Part shown: in pieces, positions 49,601-58,148 of the stretch | How positions within the stretch are numbered: position 1 is the stretch's first letter | Layout: every line of letters starts with the position of its first letter | Assembly: GCF_003669035.1 (NCBI RefSeq) | Contig: NZ_CP033070.1 | Coordinates: 3,038,001-3,102,000, forward strand | Origin: Chryseobacterium sp. 3008163 | GTDB taxonomy: Bacteria > Bacteroidota > Bacteroidia > Flavobacteriales > Weeksellaceae | Length of the DNA stretch: 64,000 bases | Direction of reading: 5' to 3' | Made by a program: the position numbers and the translations under genes | The notes under the pieces: model-generated | Told to the model about the DNA's origin: nothing | Seen by the model: only the letters and a program-made list of their open reading frames with translations | Database searches by the model: none

Positions 49601-50866
49601 ACCAGAACACCATTAATGATTGCTAACGTACCTTATGGTTCTCAGTTACTAGTTAAATCTGGTGATAAAGTGAAAAAAGGCGATATCATTGCTAAGTGGG
49701 ATCCGTATAACGCGGTAATCATTGCAGAAAACGCTGGTAAGGTAGAATACGAGGATATTATCCAAGGTATTTCATTCCAACTGGAGATTGATGAGCAAAC
49801 AGGATTTGAAGAGAAAGTAATCTCTGAATCTAGAAATAAGAAAGCCGTACCTACATTGAAGGTGGTAGATTCTAAAGGAGTTGAGCAAAAAGGTTACAAC
49901 TTACCGGTAGGAGCCCACTTAATGGTAAACGATGGTGAAAAAATTAAGGCTGGTAAAGTCTTAATCAAGATCCCAAGAAAATCTGCTAAGTCAGGGGATA
50001 TCACCGGAGGTCTTCCGAGAGTTACAGAATTATTTGAAGCAAGAAACCCTTCAAACCCAGCGGTTGTTACAGAAATCGATGGTGTAGTTTCTTACGGAAA
50101 AATCAAGAGAGGTAACCGAGAATTGATCGTTGAAGCTAAAACTGGTGAGAGAAAAATTTATTTAGTTAAATTATCAAACCAGATCTTGGTACAGGAGAAT
50201 GACTTCGTTAGAGCTGGTTCGCCACTTTCTGACGGTTCAGTTACTCCAGACGACATCTTGAAGATCAAAGGACCAACTGCGGTTCAGGAATATTTAGTAA
50301 ACGAAATTCAGGAAGTTTACCGTCTACAAGGGGTGAAAATCGACGATAAGCACTTCGAAATCATCGTAAGACAGATGATGACAAAAGTTTCAATCGTTGA
50401 CGGAGGTGATACTCAGTTCCTTGAGGCTGCTCTAGAGCACAAATACGATTTCTTAATTGAAAACAACAGAGTATTTGGTCTTAAAGTAGTTACAGATGCT
50501 GGTGATTCTAAAGAATTCAAGCCAGGACAGATGATTACTGCAAGAGAGCTAAGAGACGAAAACTCTAAGTTGAAGCGTGAAGATCAGGCTTTAGTTGAAG
50601 TAAGAGAAGCACTTCCTGCAACGGCAACGCCGGTATTGCAAGGGATTACAAGAGCGGCTCTTCAGACTAAGTCGTTCATGTCTGCAGCATCATTCCAGGA
50701 GACCACTAAAGTTCTAAACGAAGCAGCAGTAGCTGGTAAAGTAGATACCTTGAATGGTCTTAAAGAAAATGTAATTGTAGGACACAGAATTCCTGCAGGT
50801 ACAGGTCTTAAAGAGTATCAGAATGTAATCGTAGGTTCTAAAAAAGAATTCGAAGATTTAAATTAA
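46601..50866 (+). CDS. rpoC: DNA-directed RNA polymerase subunit beta'
   Basis: 1,421 residues. The N-terminal zinc site is [20 protein letters not shown], the catalytic Mg-binding loop is [12 protein letters not shown] (about 460-471), and the second zinc site includes [15 protein letters not shown]. The trigger loop and bridge helix region ([17 protein letters not shown]) is intact. Cotranscribed with rpoB; the DUF3467 gene follows after 83 nt. Confidence 0.99.
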   Translation: MSNKNKSSRFNKITIGLASPESILQDSRGEVLKPETINYRTHKPERDGLFCEKIFGPIKDYECACGKYKRIRYKGIVCDRCGVEVTEKKVRRERIGHIGLVVPIAHIWYFRSLPNKIGYLLGIPSKKLDMIIYYERYVVIQQGIAKKADGSDFDEKEFLTEEEYLDVLETLPPDNQYLDDADPNKFLAKMGAEAVEELLKRIDLDALSFDLRHKAHNEGSKQRRTEALKRLNVVEALRGANTRMINRPEWMIMRVLPVIPPELRPLVPLDGGRFATSDLNDLYRRVIIRNNRLKRLLEIKAPEVILRNEKRMLQESVDSLFDNTRKSSAVKSESNRPLKSLSDSLKGKQGRFRQNLLGKRVDYSARSVIVVGPNLQLHECGIPKDMAAELYKPFIIRKLIERGIVKTVKSAKRIIDRKEPVVYDILEGVMKGHPVLLNRAPTLHRLGIQAFQPKMIEGKAIQLHPLVTTAFNADFDGDQMAVHLPLGPEAILEAQLLMLGSQNILNPANGSPITVPSQDMVLGLYFMTKELSSTDEKKVLGEGLAFYSPEEAEIAYAEGRVSLNAKVRCRLPVKEEGVITTKLIETSVGRILFNQIVPKQSGYINELLTKKSLRNVIGKVLADTDFPTTVKFLDAMKDLGYSNAFKGGLSFSLGDIVVPVEKKKMIATSIETVDEIRANYNMGLITDTERYNQVIDVWTNTNAGLTEMIMSRMKVDQGGFNSVYMMLDSGARGSKEQIRQLSGMRGLMAKPQKAGSTGAEIIENPILANFKEGLSILEYFISTHGARKGLADTALKTADAGYLTRRLVDVAQDVIITEADCGTLRGTEVTALKKNDEIVERISERILGRVSLHNIYDPETDELVATADQIIEEALAKRIEEMGIEAVEVRSPLTCETKKGICAKCYGRNLATGKKIHMGEAVGVIAAQSIGEPGTQLTLRTFHQGGVSTNVSENPSISARRDGIVELDEVRTITSEDENGNTAEVVVSRTTEFRLVADNETRTPLMIANVPYGSQLLVKSGDKVKKGDIIAKWDPYNAVIIAENAGKVEYEDIIQGISFQLEIDEQTGFEEKVISESRNKKAVPTLKVVDSKGVEQKGYNLPVGAHLMVNDGEKIKAGKVLIKIPRKSAKSGDITGGLPRVTELFEARNPSNPAVVTEIDGVVSYGKIKRGNRELIVEAKTGERKIYLVKLSNQILVQENDFVRAGSPLSDGSVTPDDILKIKGPTAVQEYLVNEIQEVYRLQGVKIDDKHFEIIVRQMMTKVSIVDGGDTQFLEAALEHKYDFLIENNRVFGLKVVTDAGDSKEFKPGQMITARELRDENSKLKREDQALVEVREALPATATPVLQGITRAALQTKSFMSAASFQETTKVLNEAAVAGKVDTLNGLKENVIVGHRIPAGTGLKEYQNVIVGSKKEFEDLN

Positions 50867-50949
50867 TTCAAAATTTAATGTTCAAGGTTCAAAGATTTAA
50901 TTTATTTTTGAGCCTTGAATTTTTTAAACATAAAACATAAACAAAAATA

Positions 50950-51258
50950 ATGGACAACCAAAATCAAAACCAAGATCCAAACAACATTAACATTCAACTA
51001 AACGAAATGGTAGCTTCAGGGGTTTATTGTAACCTTGCTTTAGTAAACCATTCTCCATCAGAGTTTGTAGTAGATTTCATCCAGCTTATGCCAGGTGTAC
51101 AGCAAGCGAACGTGCGTTCAAGAGTAATTCTTGCTCCACTTCACGCTAAAAGAGTTCTTACAGCTCTTCAGCAAAATATCACAAACTACGAGCAGCAGTT
51201 CGGAGAAATCAAAGAAGTTGAGCCTTTCGTATTAGGTGGAAACAACGTACAAGCGTAA
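50950..51258 (+). CDS. DUF3467 family protein
   Basis: 102 residues, no signal peptide. The core VYCNLALVNHSPSEFVVDFI, then a segment with VILAPLHAKRVLTALQQNI, matches the DUF3467 family, which commonly follows rpoC in Bacteroidota. Small cytoplasmic protein of unknown function; position suggests a link to transcription. Its last 105 nt plus terminator recur in damaged form at 52340-52488. Confidence 0.85.
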   Translation: MDNQNQNQDPNNINIQLNEMVASGVYCNLALVNHSPSEFVVDFIQLMPGVQQANVRSRVILAPLHAKRVLTALQQNITNYEQQFGEIKEVEPFVLGGNNVQA

Positions 51259-51279
51259 GATTTTCTCAAAATATATAAG

Positions 51280-51310
51280 AATGCCCCAGCGAAAGTTGGG
51301 GCATTTTTAT
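51280..51310 (+). terminator. rpoBC-DUF3467 operon terminator
   Basis: AATGCCCCA pairs with TGGGGCATT around a GCGAAAGT loop, followed by T5. Confidence 0.88.
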
Positions 51311-51357
51311 TTGTTTTATATTATAAAATTCCTTTGCTATGCAAAGCTAAGAGACTT

Positions 51358-52185
51358 TTAATTCGGATACACTCCAAAAACTACAATATTTGGATCAGAA
51401 AACATTTTTACTTGATAATTATTACCACCGTAACTAAAAGGAACTACAGACCCAAAAGATGTTAGATCATCTGTTACAACAATTTCTTTTGAGTTATTTT
51501 CTGAAATCAGTTCTCTGGTAAAATTAGTATCATACCCTACATGTGACCAATTGGAAGGAAGTGTGCCAAATGATCCAATTCCTGATGGAAATCCAGAATT
51601 TACATAACCATTAGCAACAGGATTATTACTTGCATCAAGTATTTCATATCTCATGTAATATATTTTTCCGGCTCTGTAAAGTAATTCTAATTCTTCGGCA
51701 GTAGCTCCGGAGGCGCTGAAGCTAAAAGCAATGTTTTGAGGATAAATATTTGGTCCTAAACCAGAAATTGGCAAGTGTCCTATCATAGAATCAACACCAA
51801 AACCATTTGAAGCAATTGGTAGTATTAATTCGTCTGAAGCAATTGTATTGCCATATTTTAAATTTGAATGGTAGAGTAATGGATATTGACCACTATCCAA
51901 ATTAAAGCCCATATAATCAGGGTAGTGCGGACTACTATCATCAATATAAGCTAAGCCTACATAAGCTTTAATTTTGATTTGAAACGGAGTGGAATGCTCA
52001 AACTTATAAATGACATCTTTACCAACCCCGGCAATATCATACGGAGATTCATATGCCAGTTGAGGATCAATAGTTTTTGAAGGATTTCCTGTTGGTTTCG
52101 TTTCATTATCACGTAAAATATCAGTTTCTGATGTGCTACAAGACAAGAGTAATACACTTACTAAAAGTACAATTGTTTTTTTCAT
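51358..52185 (-). CDS. Hypothetical lipoprotein
   Basis: 275 residues from the ATG at 52185; a longer frame would add 16 hydrophobic residues before a normal lipoprotein signal. The lipobox is VLLLSCSTSET. The mature part is beta-rich, with many Tyr, Gly and Ser residues (YDIAGVGKDVIYKFEHSTPF) and no motif I recognise. The codon use and AT content are like the secreted genes, not the neighbouring rpoBC genes. It lies between DUF3467 and a damaged copy of the DUF3467 3' end, so it may have arrived by insertion. Confidence 0.7.
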   Translation of the reverse strand: MKKTIVLLVSVLLLSCSTSETDILRDNETKPTGNPSKTIDPQLAYESPYDIAGVGKDVIYKFEHSTPFQIKIKAYVGLAYIDDSSPHYPDYMGFNLDSGQYPLLYHSNLKYGNTIASDELILPIASNGFGVDSMIGHLPISGLGPNIYPQNIAFSFSASGATAEELELLYRAGKIYYMRYEILDASNNPVANGYVNSGFPSGIGSFGTLPSNWSHVGYDTNFTRELISENNSKEIVVTDDLTSFGSVVPFSYGGNNYQVKMFSDPNIVVFGVYPN

Positions 52186-52339
52186 AATATTTTGATTTAA
52201 AATCAAATATATAAAAAATAAATAATAACCCATTACATAGTGATAAAATAAATGAAAATAAATAATTTAATGTAATGTTAGTATGTGTGTTTATAATTTA
52301 ATAAATTGAATTAAATACAAGATTGTTTTCAATGAATTT

Positions 52340-52488
52340 AGAGTTGTTGCGGTTCTTCAGCAAAACATCATAAACTACGAGCTGCAGTTCGGAGAAATCA
52401 AAAAGTTGAGTAGGTGGAAATAACGTACAAGCGTAAGGTTTTCTCAAAATATATAAGAATGCACCAGCGAAAGTTGGGGCATTTTTTT
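52340..52488 (+). repeat. Degenerate duplicate of the DUF3467 gene 3' end and its terminator
   Basis: This segment repeats 51151-51309 in the same orientation with scattered substitutions and a small deletion before TAGGTGGAAA. Long stretches such as CAGTTCGGAGAAATCAAA and ACGTACAAGCGTAAG are unchanged. The terminator copy (52458-52488) has a C-to-A change that breaks one stem pair. The two copies flank the lipoprotein gene. Confidence 0.88.
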
Positions 52489-52527
52489 GTACAAAATATA
52501 ATCATGATATTTATTTGGACGCCAAAT

Positions 52528-52570
52528 TTCATCCGGAATTTATCCTGAGCTGTATCGAAGGGCTTCCGCT
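52528..52570. repeat. Dispersed intergenic repeat fragment
   Basis: Contains TTATCCTGAGCTGTATCGAAG, which on the minus strand reads CTTCGATACAGCTCAGGATA. This short sequence is widely dispersed between genes in Bacteroidota from my general knowledge. Only one copy is visible here. Confidence 0.4.
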
Positions 52571-52761
52571 TTTTTTGTCTCCGCTTCGTTCCAGCAAAAA
52601 CAGCTCCGTTCAGGCCGGGGCGCAATATTCTCATTCTTTCATTTTTAGTCAAAATTTTCATGTTATGAAACTTATTTTCATAGTCCAAAAGTGAATTATT
52701 AAGAATGATTAAAAATAATAGCTTGATGAAAATAAATGTAACTAACAATATTTCAATTTTA

Positions 52762-52769
52762 TACCTTTG
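52762..52769 (+). promoter_or_regulatory. Promoter -7 element of the Crp/Fnr gene
   Basis: TACCTTTG, 22 nt before the start codon. Confidence 0.65.
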
Positions 52770-52790
52770 TTTAAGTTTTAGATAAAATAT

Positions 52791-53441
52791 ATGTTGAAGA
52801 ATCAATTTATTATTAACAAATTCGGATTTTTGGGTGTTGATTTCTTAAAAGATCTCAACAAGCATGGAATCATCAGCAATGTAAAAGCTAAAACTGAATT
52901 AGCCAGTGAAGGGCAGAAGAATAAATTTGTCCCGTTTCTTATCAAAGGTTCAATCAGAGTATTTTCATTAAATGACGGAAGGGAGCTGATTTACTATTAC
53001 GTAAGAGAAAATGATAGCTGTATGATGACATTTTCCTCTATTTTTTCTGATTATGTAAGCCGTATTTATGCAGTTGCAGAAGAAGATTCTGAGGTTTTAT
53101 TGATTCCGGTTTCTGTAATGCACGATTGGTTGTTACAGTTCCCTGCAATAAACAAATTATTTTATCAGGAATATGATAGACGGTTTTCAGATGTCATGAA
53201 TATGGTGAATGAAGCTGTATTTCACAAGCTCGATAAAAGAATCCTAAGCTATATCAAACAACAGATAGTATTGACTGGTAACAATCCCATCAAGCTTACC
53301 CATCGGGAAATTGCCGTCAATCTTGGTACTTCAAGAGAAGTGGTGAGCAGAGTGATGAAAAAAATTGAAAACGAAGGTGAGATTTCTCAAAGTAAGCAGG
53401 GCATCAGAATAGTGCAGTCTGAAAATGTTAGTCAGTTCTAA
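52791..53441 (+). CDS. Crp/Fnr-family transcription regulator
   Basis: 216 residues. The N-terminal cyclic-nucleotide-binding-like domain covers about 25-115 (EGQKNKFVPFLIKGSIRVFS). A dimerisation helix follows, then a C-terminal HTH with LTHREIAVNLGTSREVVSRV (about 169-188). The N-terminal Cys cluster of oxygen-sensing Fnr is absent; there is only one Cys (in DSCMM), so a [4Fe-4S] sensor is unlikely. It lies directly upstream of the DUF5777 operon, whose promoter has a CRP-type dyad, so it is the natural candidate regulator. Confidence 0.9.
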   Translation: MLKNQFIINKFGFLGVDFLKDLNKHGIISNVKAKTELASEGQKNKFVPFLIKGSIRVFSLNDGRELIYYYVRENDSCMMTFSSIFSDYVSRIYAVAEEDSEVLLIPVSVMHDWLLQFPAINKLFYQEYDRRFSDVMNMVNEAVFHKLDKRILSYIKQQIVLTGNNPIKLTHREIAVNLGTSREVVSRVMKKIENEGEISQSKQGIRIVQSENVSQF

Positions 53442-53492
53442 TAAATTTGTTTTAATGATTTTATAAAGCTGATTGATAAAAACAATATCGTC

Positions 53493-53508
53493 GGTGACTT
53501 TTGTCACA
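53493..53508 (+). promoter_or_regulatory. Crp/Fnr-type operator
   Basis: GGTGA, six nt (CTTTTG), TCACA: one mismatch from the CRP consensus TGTGA-N6-TCACA. The inner palindrome GTGAC-TTTT-GTCAC is perfect. Its centre (53500.5) is about 42 nt upstream of the start predicted from the -7 element at 53531, a class II activator position. Confidence 0.65.
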
Positions 53509-53530
53509 CACTTTTAAAAATTTTAGTCGA

Positions 53531-53538
53531 TAAGTTTG
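53531..53538 (+). promoter_or_regulatory. Promoter -7 element of the DUF5777 operon
   Basis: TAAGTTTG, 25 nt before the ATG at 53564. No -33 TTTG is present at the usual distance, consistent with activator dependence. Confidence 0.65.
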
Positions 53539-53563
53539 TTGTATCAATTTTAATTAAAATTAT

Positions 53564-54406
53564 ATGACAAAAACTCTATTATTTTTGTCGATGATTTCTT
53601 CAGTTCTTGCCTATTCACAGGAAGATCTGCTGAAAGATATTGACACCATTTCAACAACCAACTCAACTTCGCCGCCGGCTTTCAAAGCACTTCAAATCGT
53701 TACCGGACAATCAACCAAACTCACTGCAAAAAATGAGTGGTATGTGGTTATTGCGCACCGTTTTGGAGATGTAAGCGAGGGGTTCAAAAACTTTTTTGGT
53801 CTGGATGATGCTTCTACCAAGCTTGGAGTAATTTACGGTGTAACAGACGGAATTTCATTAAGTCTTTCAAGGGAAACCAACATGAAAACTTTTGAATTCG
53901 GAGCAAAATACAAGCTTCTGAAACAAAATGATGACGTACCCGTAGATCTTGTAGGATATAATGTAATGGCATTAAACACAGATTTGGATACCGAAACTTA
54001 TCCGCATCTGAAGTTTGGCGACCGGCTTTCTTATCTTACACAAGCTCTTATTTCCAGAAGGTTTAATGAGAATTTTTCTTTACAGCTGACGCCGTCTTAT
54101 GTTCATAAAAATCTTTATGAGCCGAGCATTGAAAACAACAATCAATTCTTAACCGGATTAGGAGGACGATACAAAATTTCCAAAAGAATCTCAATCAATG
54201 CAGAGTATTTTGTGAATTTCGACAGTCACAGTTTCTACAAAAATCCGTTGTCATTAGGAATGGATATTGAAACAGGAGGTCACGTTTTTCAGCTGCTGTT
54301 TAGCAATTCTCAATTGAATTCTGATATTGGCTATCTGACAAACGCTACCGGAAAGTGGGATAAAGGACAGATTTTCTTTGGGTTTAATCTTTACAGAGTA
54401 TTTTAA
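53564..54406 (+). CDS. DUF5777-family outer-membrane beta-barrel protein
   Basis: 280 residues. Signal peptide ends VLAYSQ. Alternating amphipathic beta strands fill the mature region (EWYVVIAHRFGDVSEGFKNF, VIYGVTDGISLSLSRE) and the last strand ends in Phe (FFGFNLYRVF), the usual outer-membrane barrel signature. Matches DUF5777 by its pattern. First gene of a five-gene unit; the next gene starts 1 nt after its stop codon. Function is unknown; a conduit or porin role is inference. Confidence 0.8.
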   Translation: MTKTLLFLSMISSVLAYSQEDLLKDIDTISTTNSTSPPAFKALQIVTGQSTKLTAKNEWYVVIAHRFGDVSEGFKNFFGLDDASTKLGVIYGVTDGISLSLSRETNMKTFEFGAKYKLLKQNDDVPVDLVGYNVMALNTDLDTETYPHLKFGDRLSYLTQALISRRFNENFSLQLTPSYVHKNLYEPSIENNNQFLTGLGGRYKISKRISINAEYFVNFDSHSFYKNPLSLGMDIETGGHVFQLLFSNSQLNSDIGYLTNATGKWDKGQIFFGFNLYRVF

Positions 54407-54407
54407 A

Positions 54408-54758
54408 ATGAAAAAAATAATTTACATAACCAGTCTTATTCTTTTCATTACCTCTTGCGAAAGCAGAACCTATGAAGAGATTTCTGACAATACACCAATC
54501 GCAGAAACTGTAAGGTATCAAACAGACATAAAACCGATTATCGATGCCAACTGTACAGTTTGTCATTCTGCTGGAGGATCAGCTTCTTTTCAGCCATGGA
54601 CAAATTATAATCAGGTAAAAACGAATATTGATAACATCATTAACCGAATTCAAAGACCCAATGGAGATCCTTTAAAAATGCCTCAAGGAGGTTCTCTGTC
54701 TCAAAATCAGATTAATCTTTTCGTTAAATGGAAAGCTGATGGTCTTATTGAAAATTAA
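54408..54758 (+). CDS. Monohaem cytochrome c lipoprotein
   Basis: 116 residues from ATG 54408. The lipobox ITSCESR places the lipidated Cys at residue 17. One haem-binding motif CTVCH occupies residues 49-53, and the likely distal ligand is Met91 in DPLKMPQGG. It is a small membrane-anchored electron carrier, probably in the periplasm or on the outer membrane. Located between the beta-barrel and YceI genes with almost no spacing, so cotranscribed. Confidence 0.9.
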   Translation: MKKIIYITSLILFITSCESRTYEEISDNTPIAETVRYQTDIKPIIDANCTVCHSAGGSASFQPWTNYNQVKTNIDNIINRIQRPNGDPLKMPQGGSLSQNQINLFVKWKADGLIEN

Positions 54759-54769
54759 AAGAATTGAAT

Positions 54770-55315
54770 ATGAAAAATGTAGTATTAATAATGTTTTCGT
54801 TATTGTTTAGTAATCTTGTTTTGGCTCAAAAATACAGCTCAAAAACAGGAAAAGTTACAATCGAAGCATCAATTCCTATGTTTGAAGATGTTTTTGCTCA
54901 GGATGACAATAATATTGTGGTTCTCAATGCGGATACCGGAGAAATGGCTTCTGTTTCAGTGGTGAAAAACTTCAAATTTAAAGTCAAACTGATGGAAGAG
55001 CATTTCAATGAAAGCTATGCCGAAACAGCAAAATATCCGAAGACAACTTTCAAAGGGAAGATTTTGAATTTTGATAAAACAAAGCTTAGTGAAAATCCAC
55101 AAAAATTTACTGTTCAGGGAATATTAAACTTTCACGGAGTAGATAGAAATATTTCTTCCACGGCTACGATTTCTTCAAAAGACGGAAAGATTTATATGAA
55201 AGGCAATTTTATTGCTAAGTCAGCAGATTTCAAAGTAACCATCCCAAAAATGGTTATGAAAAAAGTCGCAGAAAACGTTAATGTAGAATATAATTATACC
55301 CTTGTAAAACAATGA
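54770..55315 (+). CDS. YceI-family lipocalin-like protein
   Basis: 181 residues from the ATG at 54770; a TTG 6 nt upstream is less likely. The signal peptide ends LVLAQ. The YceI fold shows as beta strands including TGKVTIEASIPM, FKFKVKLMEEHFNESYAETAKYPKTTFKG (family hallmark around YPKTTFKGK) and a final VEYNYTLV. Family members bind long isoprenoids such as ubiquinone or menaquinone precursors in a hydrophobic tunnel. This fits the redox context. The ankyrin gene overlaps its stop by 4 nt. Confidence 0.88.
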   Translation: MKNVVLIMFSLLFSNLVLAQKYSSKTGKVTIEASIPMFEDVFAQDDNNIVVLNADTGEMASVSVVKNFKFKVKLMEEHFNESYAETAKYPKTTFKGKILNFDKTKLSENPQKFTVQGILNFHGVDRNISSTATISSKDGKIYMKGNFIAKSADFKVTIPKMVMKKVAENVNVEYNYTLVKQ

Positions 55316-55845
55316 AAAAGTTAATTTTATTCACAGTCTTCTTCTTGAGTTTGTCTTTTATATCAGCTCAGGAAAAAGCAAAATCAGTTTTTGATATTGC
55401 AAGAAGTGGTACGCTTGCAGAACTAAAAGATTTAATGAAAAAAAATCCTGATGTTATCAATGAGACCAATGAGCAGAATTATTCTCCTCTTATTTTAGCC
55501 TGTTACCGTGGAAATATGGAAGTGGTTGATTTTCTTATTGATAATGTAAAGGATATCAATTACAATTCTCCAATGGGTACTGCGCTCATGGGAGTAATAT
55601 TCAAAGGTGATTTGAAATTAACTCAAAAATTATTAGACAATAAATGTGATATTAATAAAGCAGATTCTCATGGCACAACCCCTCTTATTTTTGCTGCAAA
55701 ATTAGGAAATGTTGATATGGTAAAACTTCTTATAAAATATAAGGCAGAAAAAAGTATAATAGATAAAGAAGGAAAAACGGCTTTTGAATATGCTGTATTT
55801 TCAAAAAATCAAGAACTTATAAACCAACTAAAAAATAAAATATGA
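55312..55845 (+). CDS. Exported ankyrin-repeat protein
   Basis: 177 residues. Signal peptide ends SFISAQ. About four ankyrin repeats follow (NYSPLILACYRGNMEVVDFL, about 60-79; HGTTPLIFAAKLGNVDMVKL, about 122-141). Overlaps the YceI gene by ATGA and the next gene by 4 nt, so strongly coupled. A protein-protein scaffold or chaperone for the neighbouring exported proteins is plausible, but not shown. Confidence 0.88.
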   Translation: MKKLILFTVFFLSLSFISAQEKAKSVFDIARSGTLAELKDLMKKNPDVINETNEQNYSPLILACYRGNMEVVDFLIDNVKDINYNSPMGTALMGVIFKGDLKLTQKLLDNKCDINKADSHGTTPLIFAAKLGNVDMVKLLIKYKAEKSIIDKEGKTAFEYAVFSKNQELINQLKNKI

Positions 55846-56629
55846 AAAAATTGTAATTTTTTCACTTTCATTAATCAGTTTTTTGAGCTTTGCTCAACAA
55901 AAAACTACCGGAGATATTACATTATCTCCTAATAATGGTGTTATGGCAAATTTCACTTTAAACAATACAACTTCTAAAGTAACTCTTTTGCTTAAAGGTC
56001 CTTCAGACAGATGGTTTGGATTGGGAATAGGAGTAAATGCTGGTTTCAGTATGTCTTCAGGTGATGCGTTAGTTTATTCTGCTGTTACATCTCCAATGCT
56101 CACAGACAGAAATTTCATAGGAACGCAACAGCCTCCGGTTGATGCTGTACAAGACTGGACAATTGTAAGTGATAATGTTGTTGCAGGAATAAGAACTGTA
56201 ACTTTAACCAGAAACTTAACGAATTCTGATACTAATGATTTTCAGCTCCCTTATGCAACTACCAACTCAATAAGTATAGCTGGTGTAAGACCACCTACTG
56301 CAACTACAACAGTTGCTCCACATGGCGGAACCGCTAATGTAGGATATGCTACTGCTTCTTTTACGACTGTATTGGGAGTAGATGAATTGAATGCTTTAGA
56401 AGAAAACAAAGTAAAGCTTTACCCGAATCCTGCAAAAGAAACCGTAAGCTTAAAAAATGCAGATAAGATAAAGTCTATCGACATCTACGAATCTACAGGA
56501 AGAAAAGTAAGATCGGTGAAATTAGAAGGCGAAAACATCAATGTTGCTGATCTGAAATCCGGAAGTTATTATTTTGAAATGACTTTAAAAGATGGAAGTC
56601 TGACCTTTGAAAAATTAATTAAAGAATAA
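55842..56629 (+). pseudogene. DOMON-like protein with T9SS sorting tail, frameshifted in the signal peptide
   Basis: The intact frame begins only at 55883 (LSFAQQKTT). An ATG at 55842 followed by an A6 run gives MKK and then a stop; one extra A would produce MKKIVIFSLSLISFLSFAQ, a perfect signal peptide in the correct frame. The joined product is about 262 residues. The mature region (about 20-170) has the DOMON pattern WFGLGIGVNAGFSMSSGDAL, a haem- or sugar-binding fold. The C-terminal 75 residues form a T9SS type A sorting domain (VKLYPNPAKETVSLKNADKI, then KSGSYYFEM). It should be exported to the cell surface. Likely a sequencing error, because signal peptide and downstream frame are otherwise intact. 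Confidence 0.8.
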
Positions 56630-56633
56630 AATG

Positions 56634-56658
56634 AAGCCACTGAAAAGTGGCTTTTTTT
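56634..56658 (+). terminator. Terminator of the DUF5777-DOMON operon
   Basis: AAGCCACT pairs with AGTGGCTT around a GAAA tetraloop, followed by T5. Confidence 0.88.
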
Positions 56659-56738
56659 GATTTACAGAATAATGTTATTGCGTAAATCTTTTAATTATTT
56701 TTTAACTCAACAAACTTTTATGCGATAGACATTCAACT

Positions 56739-56746
56739 TAAATTTG
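56739..56746 (+). promoter_or_regulatory. Promoter -7 element of the phosphodiesterase gene
   Basis: TAAATTTG, 16 nt before the start codon. Confidence 0.65.
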
Positions 56747-56762
56747 CATAAATTTTTAAAGG

Positions 56763-58037
56763 ATGAAAAAAAGTCTTTCGATCATATTTCTACTCACAAT
56801 TGTATCAGTTTTTTCACAAACTAAAATTGATACAGCACAAATTATCATTCCCAATCGATTGAATGATGCTGAAGCAAAGTCAAAACCTTATGTAATTATG
56901 ATTTCCGCAGACGGTTTCAGATATGATTATGCTAAAAAATACAACGCTCAAAATCTTCTGAAATATTCAGCTCAAGGAATTCAGGCAAAAGCAATGATTC
57001 CGAGTTATCCAAGCATCACTTTTCCTAATCATTGGAGTTTGATTACCGGATTATATCCTGCGCATCATGGTTTGGTTGATAATTTCTTTTACGACTACAA
57101 ATTGCAAAAGAACTATGCCATGAACAAAAAAGAAATTGTAGAAGATGGAAGCTGGTACGGCGGAACTCCACTTTGGGCGTTGGCTGAAAAACAAGGAATG
57201 ATAAGTGCATCTATGCAGTGGGTGGGTTCTGCAAGTGAAGCTGGTGAAAAAAGACCAACCTATTATTATCCGTATCACGAAAAATTTAGCCCTTCAGAAA
57301 AAGTGGATAAGGTTGTCAATTGGTTGAAGCTTCCTGAAGATAAAAGACCGCACTTCATCTCTATGTATTTTCCTGAGGTGGACGGAGCTGGGCATCATTT
57401 TGGTCCCGAAGCTAAAGAAACTGAAAATGCAGTTCAGTTGGTTGATGCTGCGATTGGAGATTTAGTGGAAAAAGTAAAGCAATTAGATTTAAAAAATATC
57501 AATTTCATTTTCGTTTCAGATCACGGGATGATTCAGGTGGATGGTGGAAATCCTTTAGTAATTCCTGCGATGCTTTTTGATAAAAAAAGATTTGATTTTT
57601 ACAATTCCCAGACTTTGTTGAGAGTGTATGTAAAAAATCCTGCAGACGTTAAAACTGTTTTTAAAGAATTAAAAGCGAATAAAACGAATGACTATGAAGT
57701 GTATTTAGATAAAAAACTACCGAAATATTTGCATTTTGCCACGAGAGACGATCGATACAATAGGATAGGGCAGATTCTTCTGATTCCAAAAGCTCCGAAA
57801 GTATTTCTAGAAAAAGATCAGAAAACATCTTTAGGAAAACACGGCTATGATCCAAAACTAGTTCCCGAAATGAAAGCAACATTTTTTGCTTGGGGATCCG
57901 GGTTTAAAAATAATCTAATCATTGATGAGTTTTCAAATGTGAACGTTTATCCTTTGGTTGCTGAGATTTTAGGTTTAAAACCAGAAAATAAAATTGACGG
58001 AAAGCTGAAAGTATTAAAAGAAACTTTAAAAAAATAA
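56763..58037 (+). CDS. Ectonucleotide pyrophosphatase/phosphodiesterase (alkaline phosphatase superfamily)
   Basis: 424 residues with a signal peptide ending SVFSQ. The metal-site Asp is in MISADGFRYDY and the nucleophile Thr in PSYPSITFPNHWSLITG. Further ligands lie in PEVDGAGHHFGP and VSDHGMIQVDGGNP. These are the hallmarks of NPP enzymes, which hydrolyse nucleotide or other phosphodiester bonds outside the cytoplasm. Full length, single-gene unit, convergent with the SDR gene. Confidence 0.92.
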   Translation: MKKSLSIIFLLTIVSVFSQTKIDTAQIIIPNRLNDAEAKSKPYVIMISADGFRYDYAKKYNAQNLLKYSAQGIQAKAMIPSYPSITFPNHWSLITGLYPAHHGLVDNFFYDYKLQKNYAMNKKEIVEDGSWYGGTPLWALAEKQGMISASMQWVGSASEAGEKRPTYYYPYHEKFSPSEKVDKVVNWLKLPEDKRPHFISMYFPEVDGAGHHFGPEAKETENAVQLVDAAIGDLVEKVKQLDLKNINFIFVSDHGMIQVDGGNPLVIPAMLFDKKRFDFYNSQTLLRVYVKNPADVKTVFKELKANKTNDYEVYLDKKLPKYLHFATRDDRYNRIGQILLIPKAPKVFLEKDQKTSLGKHGYDPKLVPEMKATFFAWGSGFKNNLIIDEFSNVNVYPLVAEILGLKPENKIDGKLKVLKETLKK

Positions 58038-58080
58038 AGTCCCAACGGGACGACCTAACAAAGGATAGGATAAAATCCTA
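58037..58080. repeat. REP-like element with two small hairpins
   Basis: GTCCC-AA-CGGGAC and then GATAGGAT-AA-AATCCTATC, separated by GACCTAACA. This pair of short dyads resembles REP-type intergenic elements of Bacteroidota. Only one copy is visible in the window. Confidence 0.5.
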
Positions 58081-58096
58081 TCAAATATATTACATT

Positions 58097-58143
58097 AAAA
58101 AAGCAGTATCGGCGGGTCAAAGGCCCGCCGATACTGCTTTTTT
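58097..58143. terminator. Strong bidirectional terminator
   Basis: 20-bp perfect stem including GCAGTATCGGCGGG with CCCGCCGATACTGC, 7-nt loop, A6 and T6 flanks. It lies between convergent genes. Confidence 0.92.
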
Positions 58144-58148
58144 AAACA

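Noticed and set aside
52398..52805. 135-codon minus-strand frame
   Set aside because: It spans the duplicated terminator and a dispersed repeat (the KPFDTAQDKF segment is translated repeat), so not a gene.
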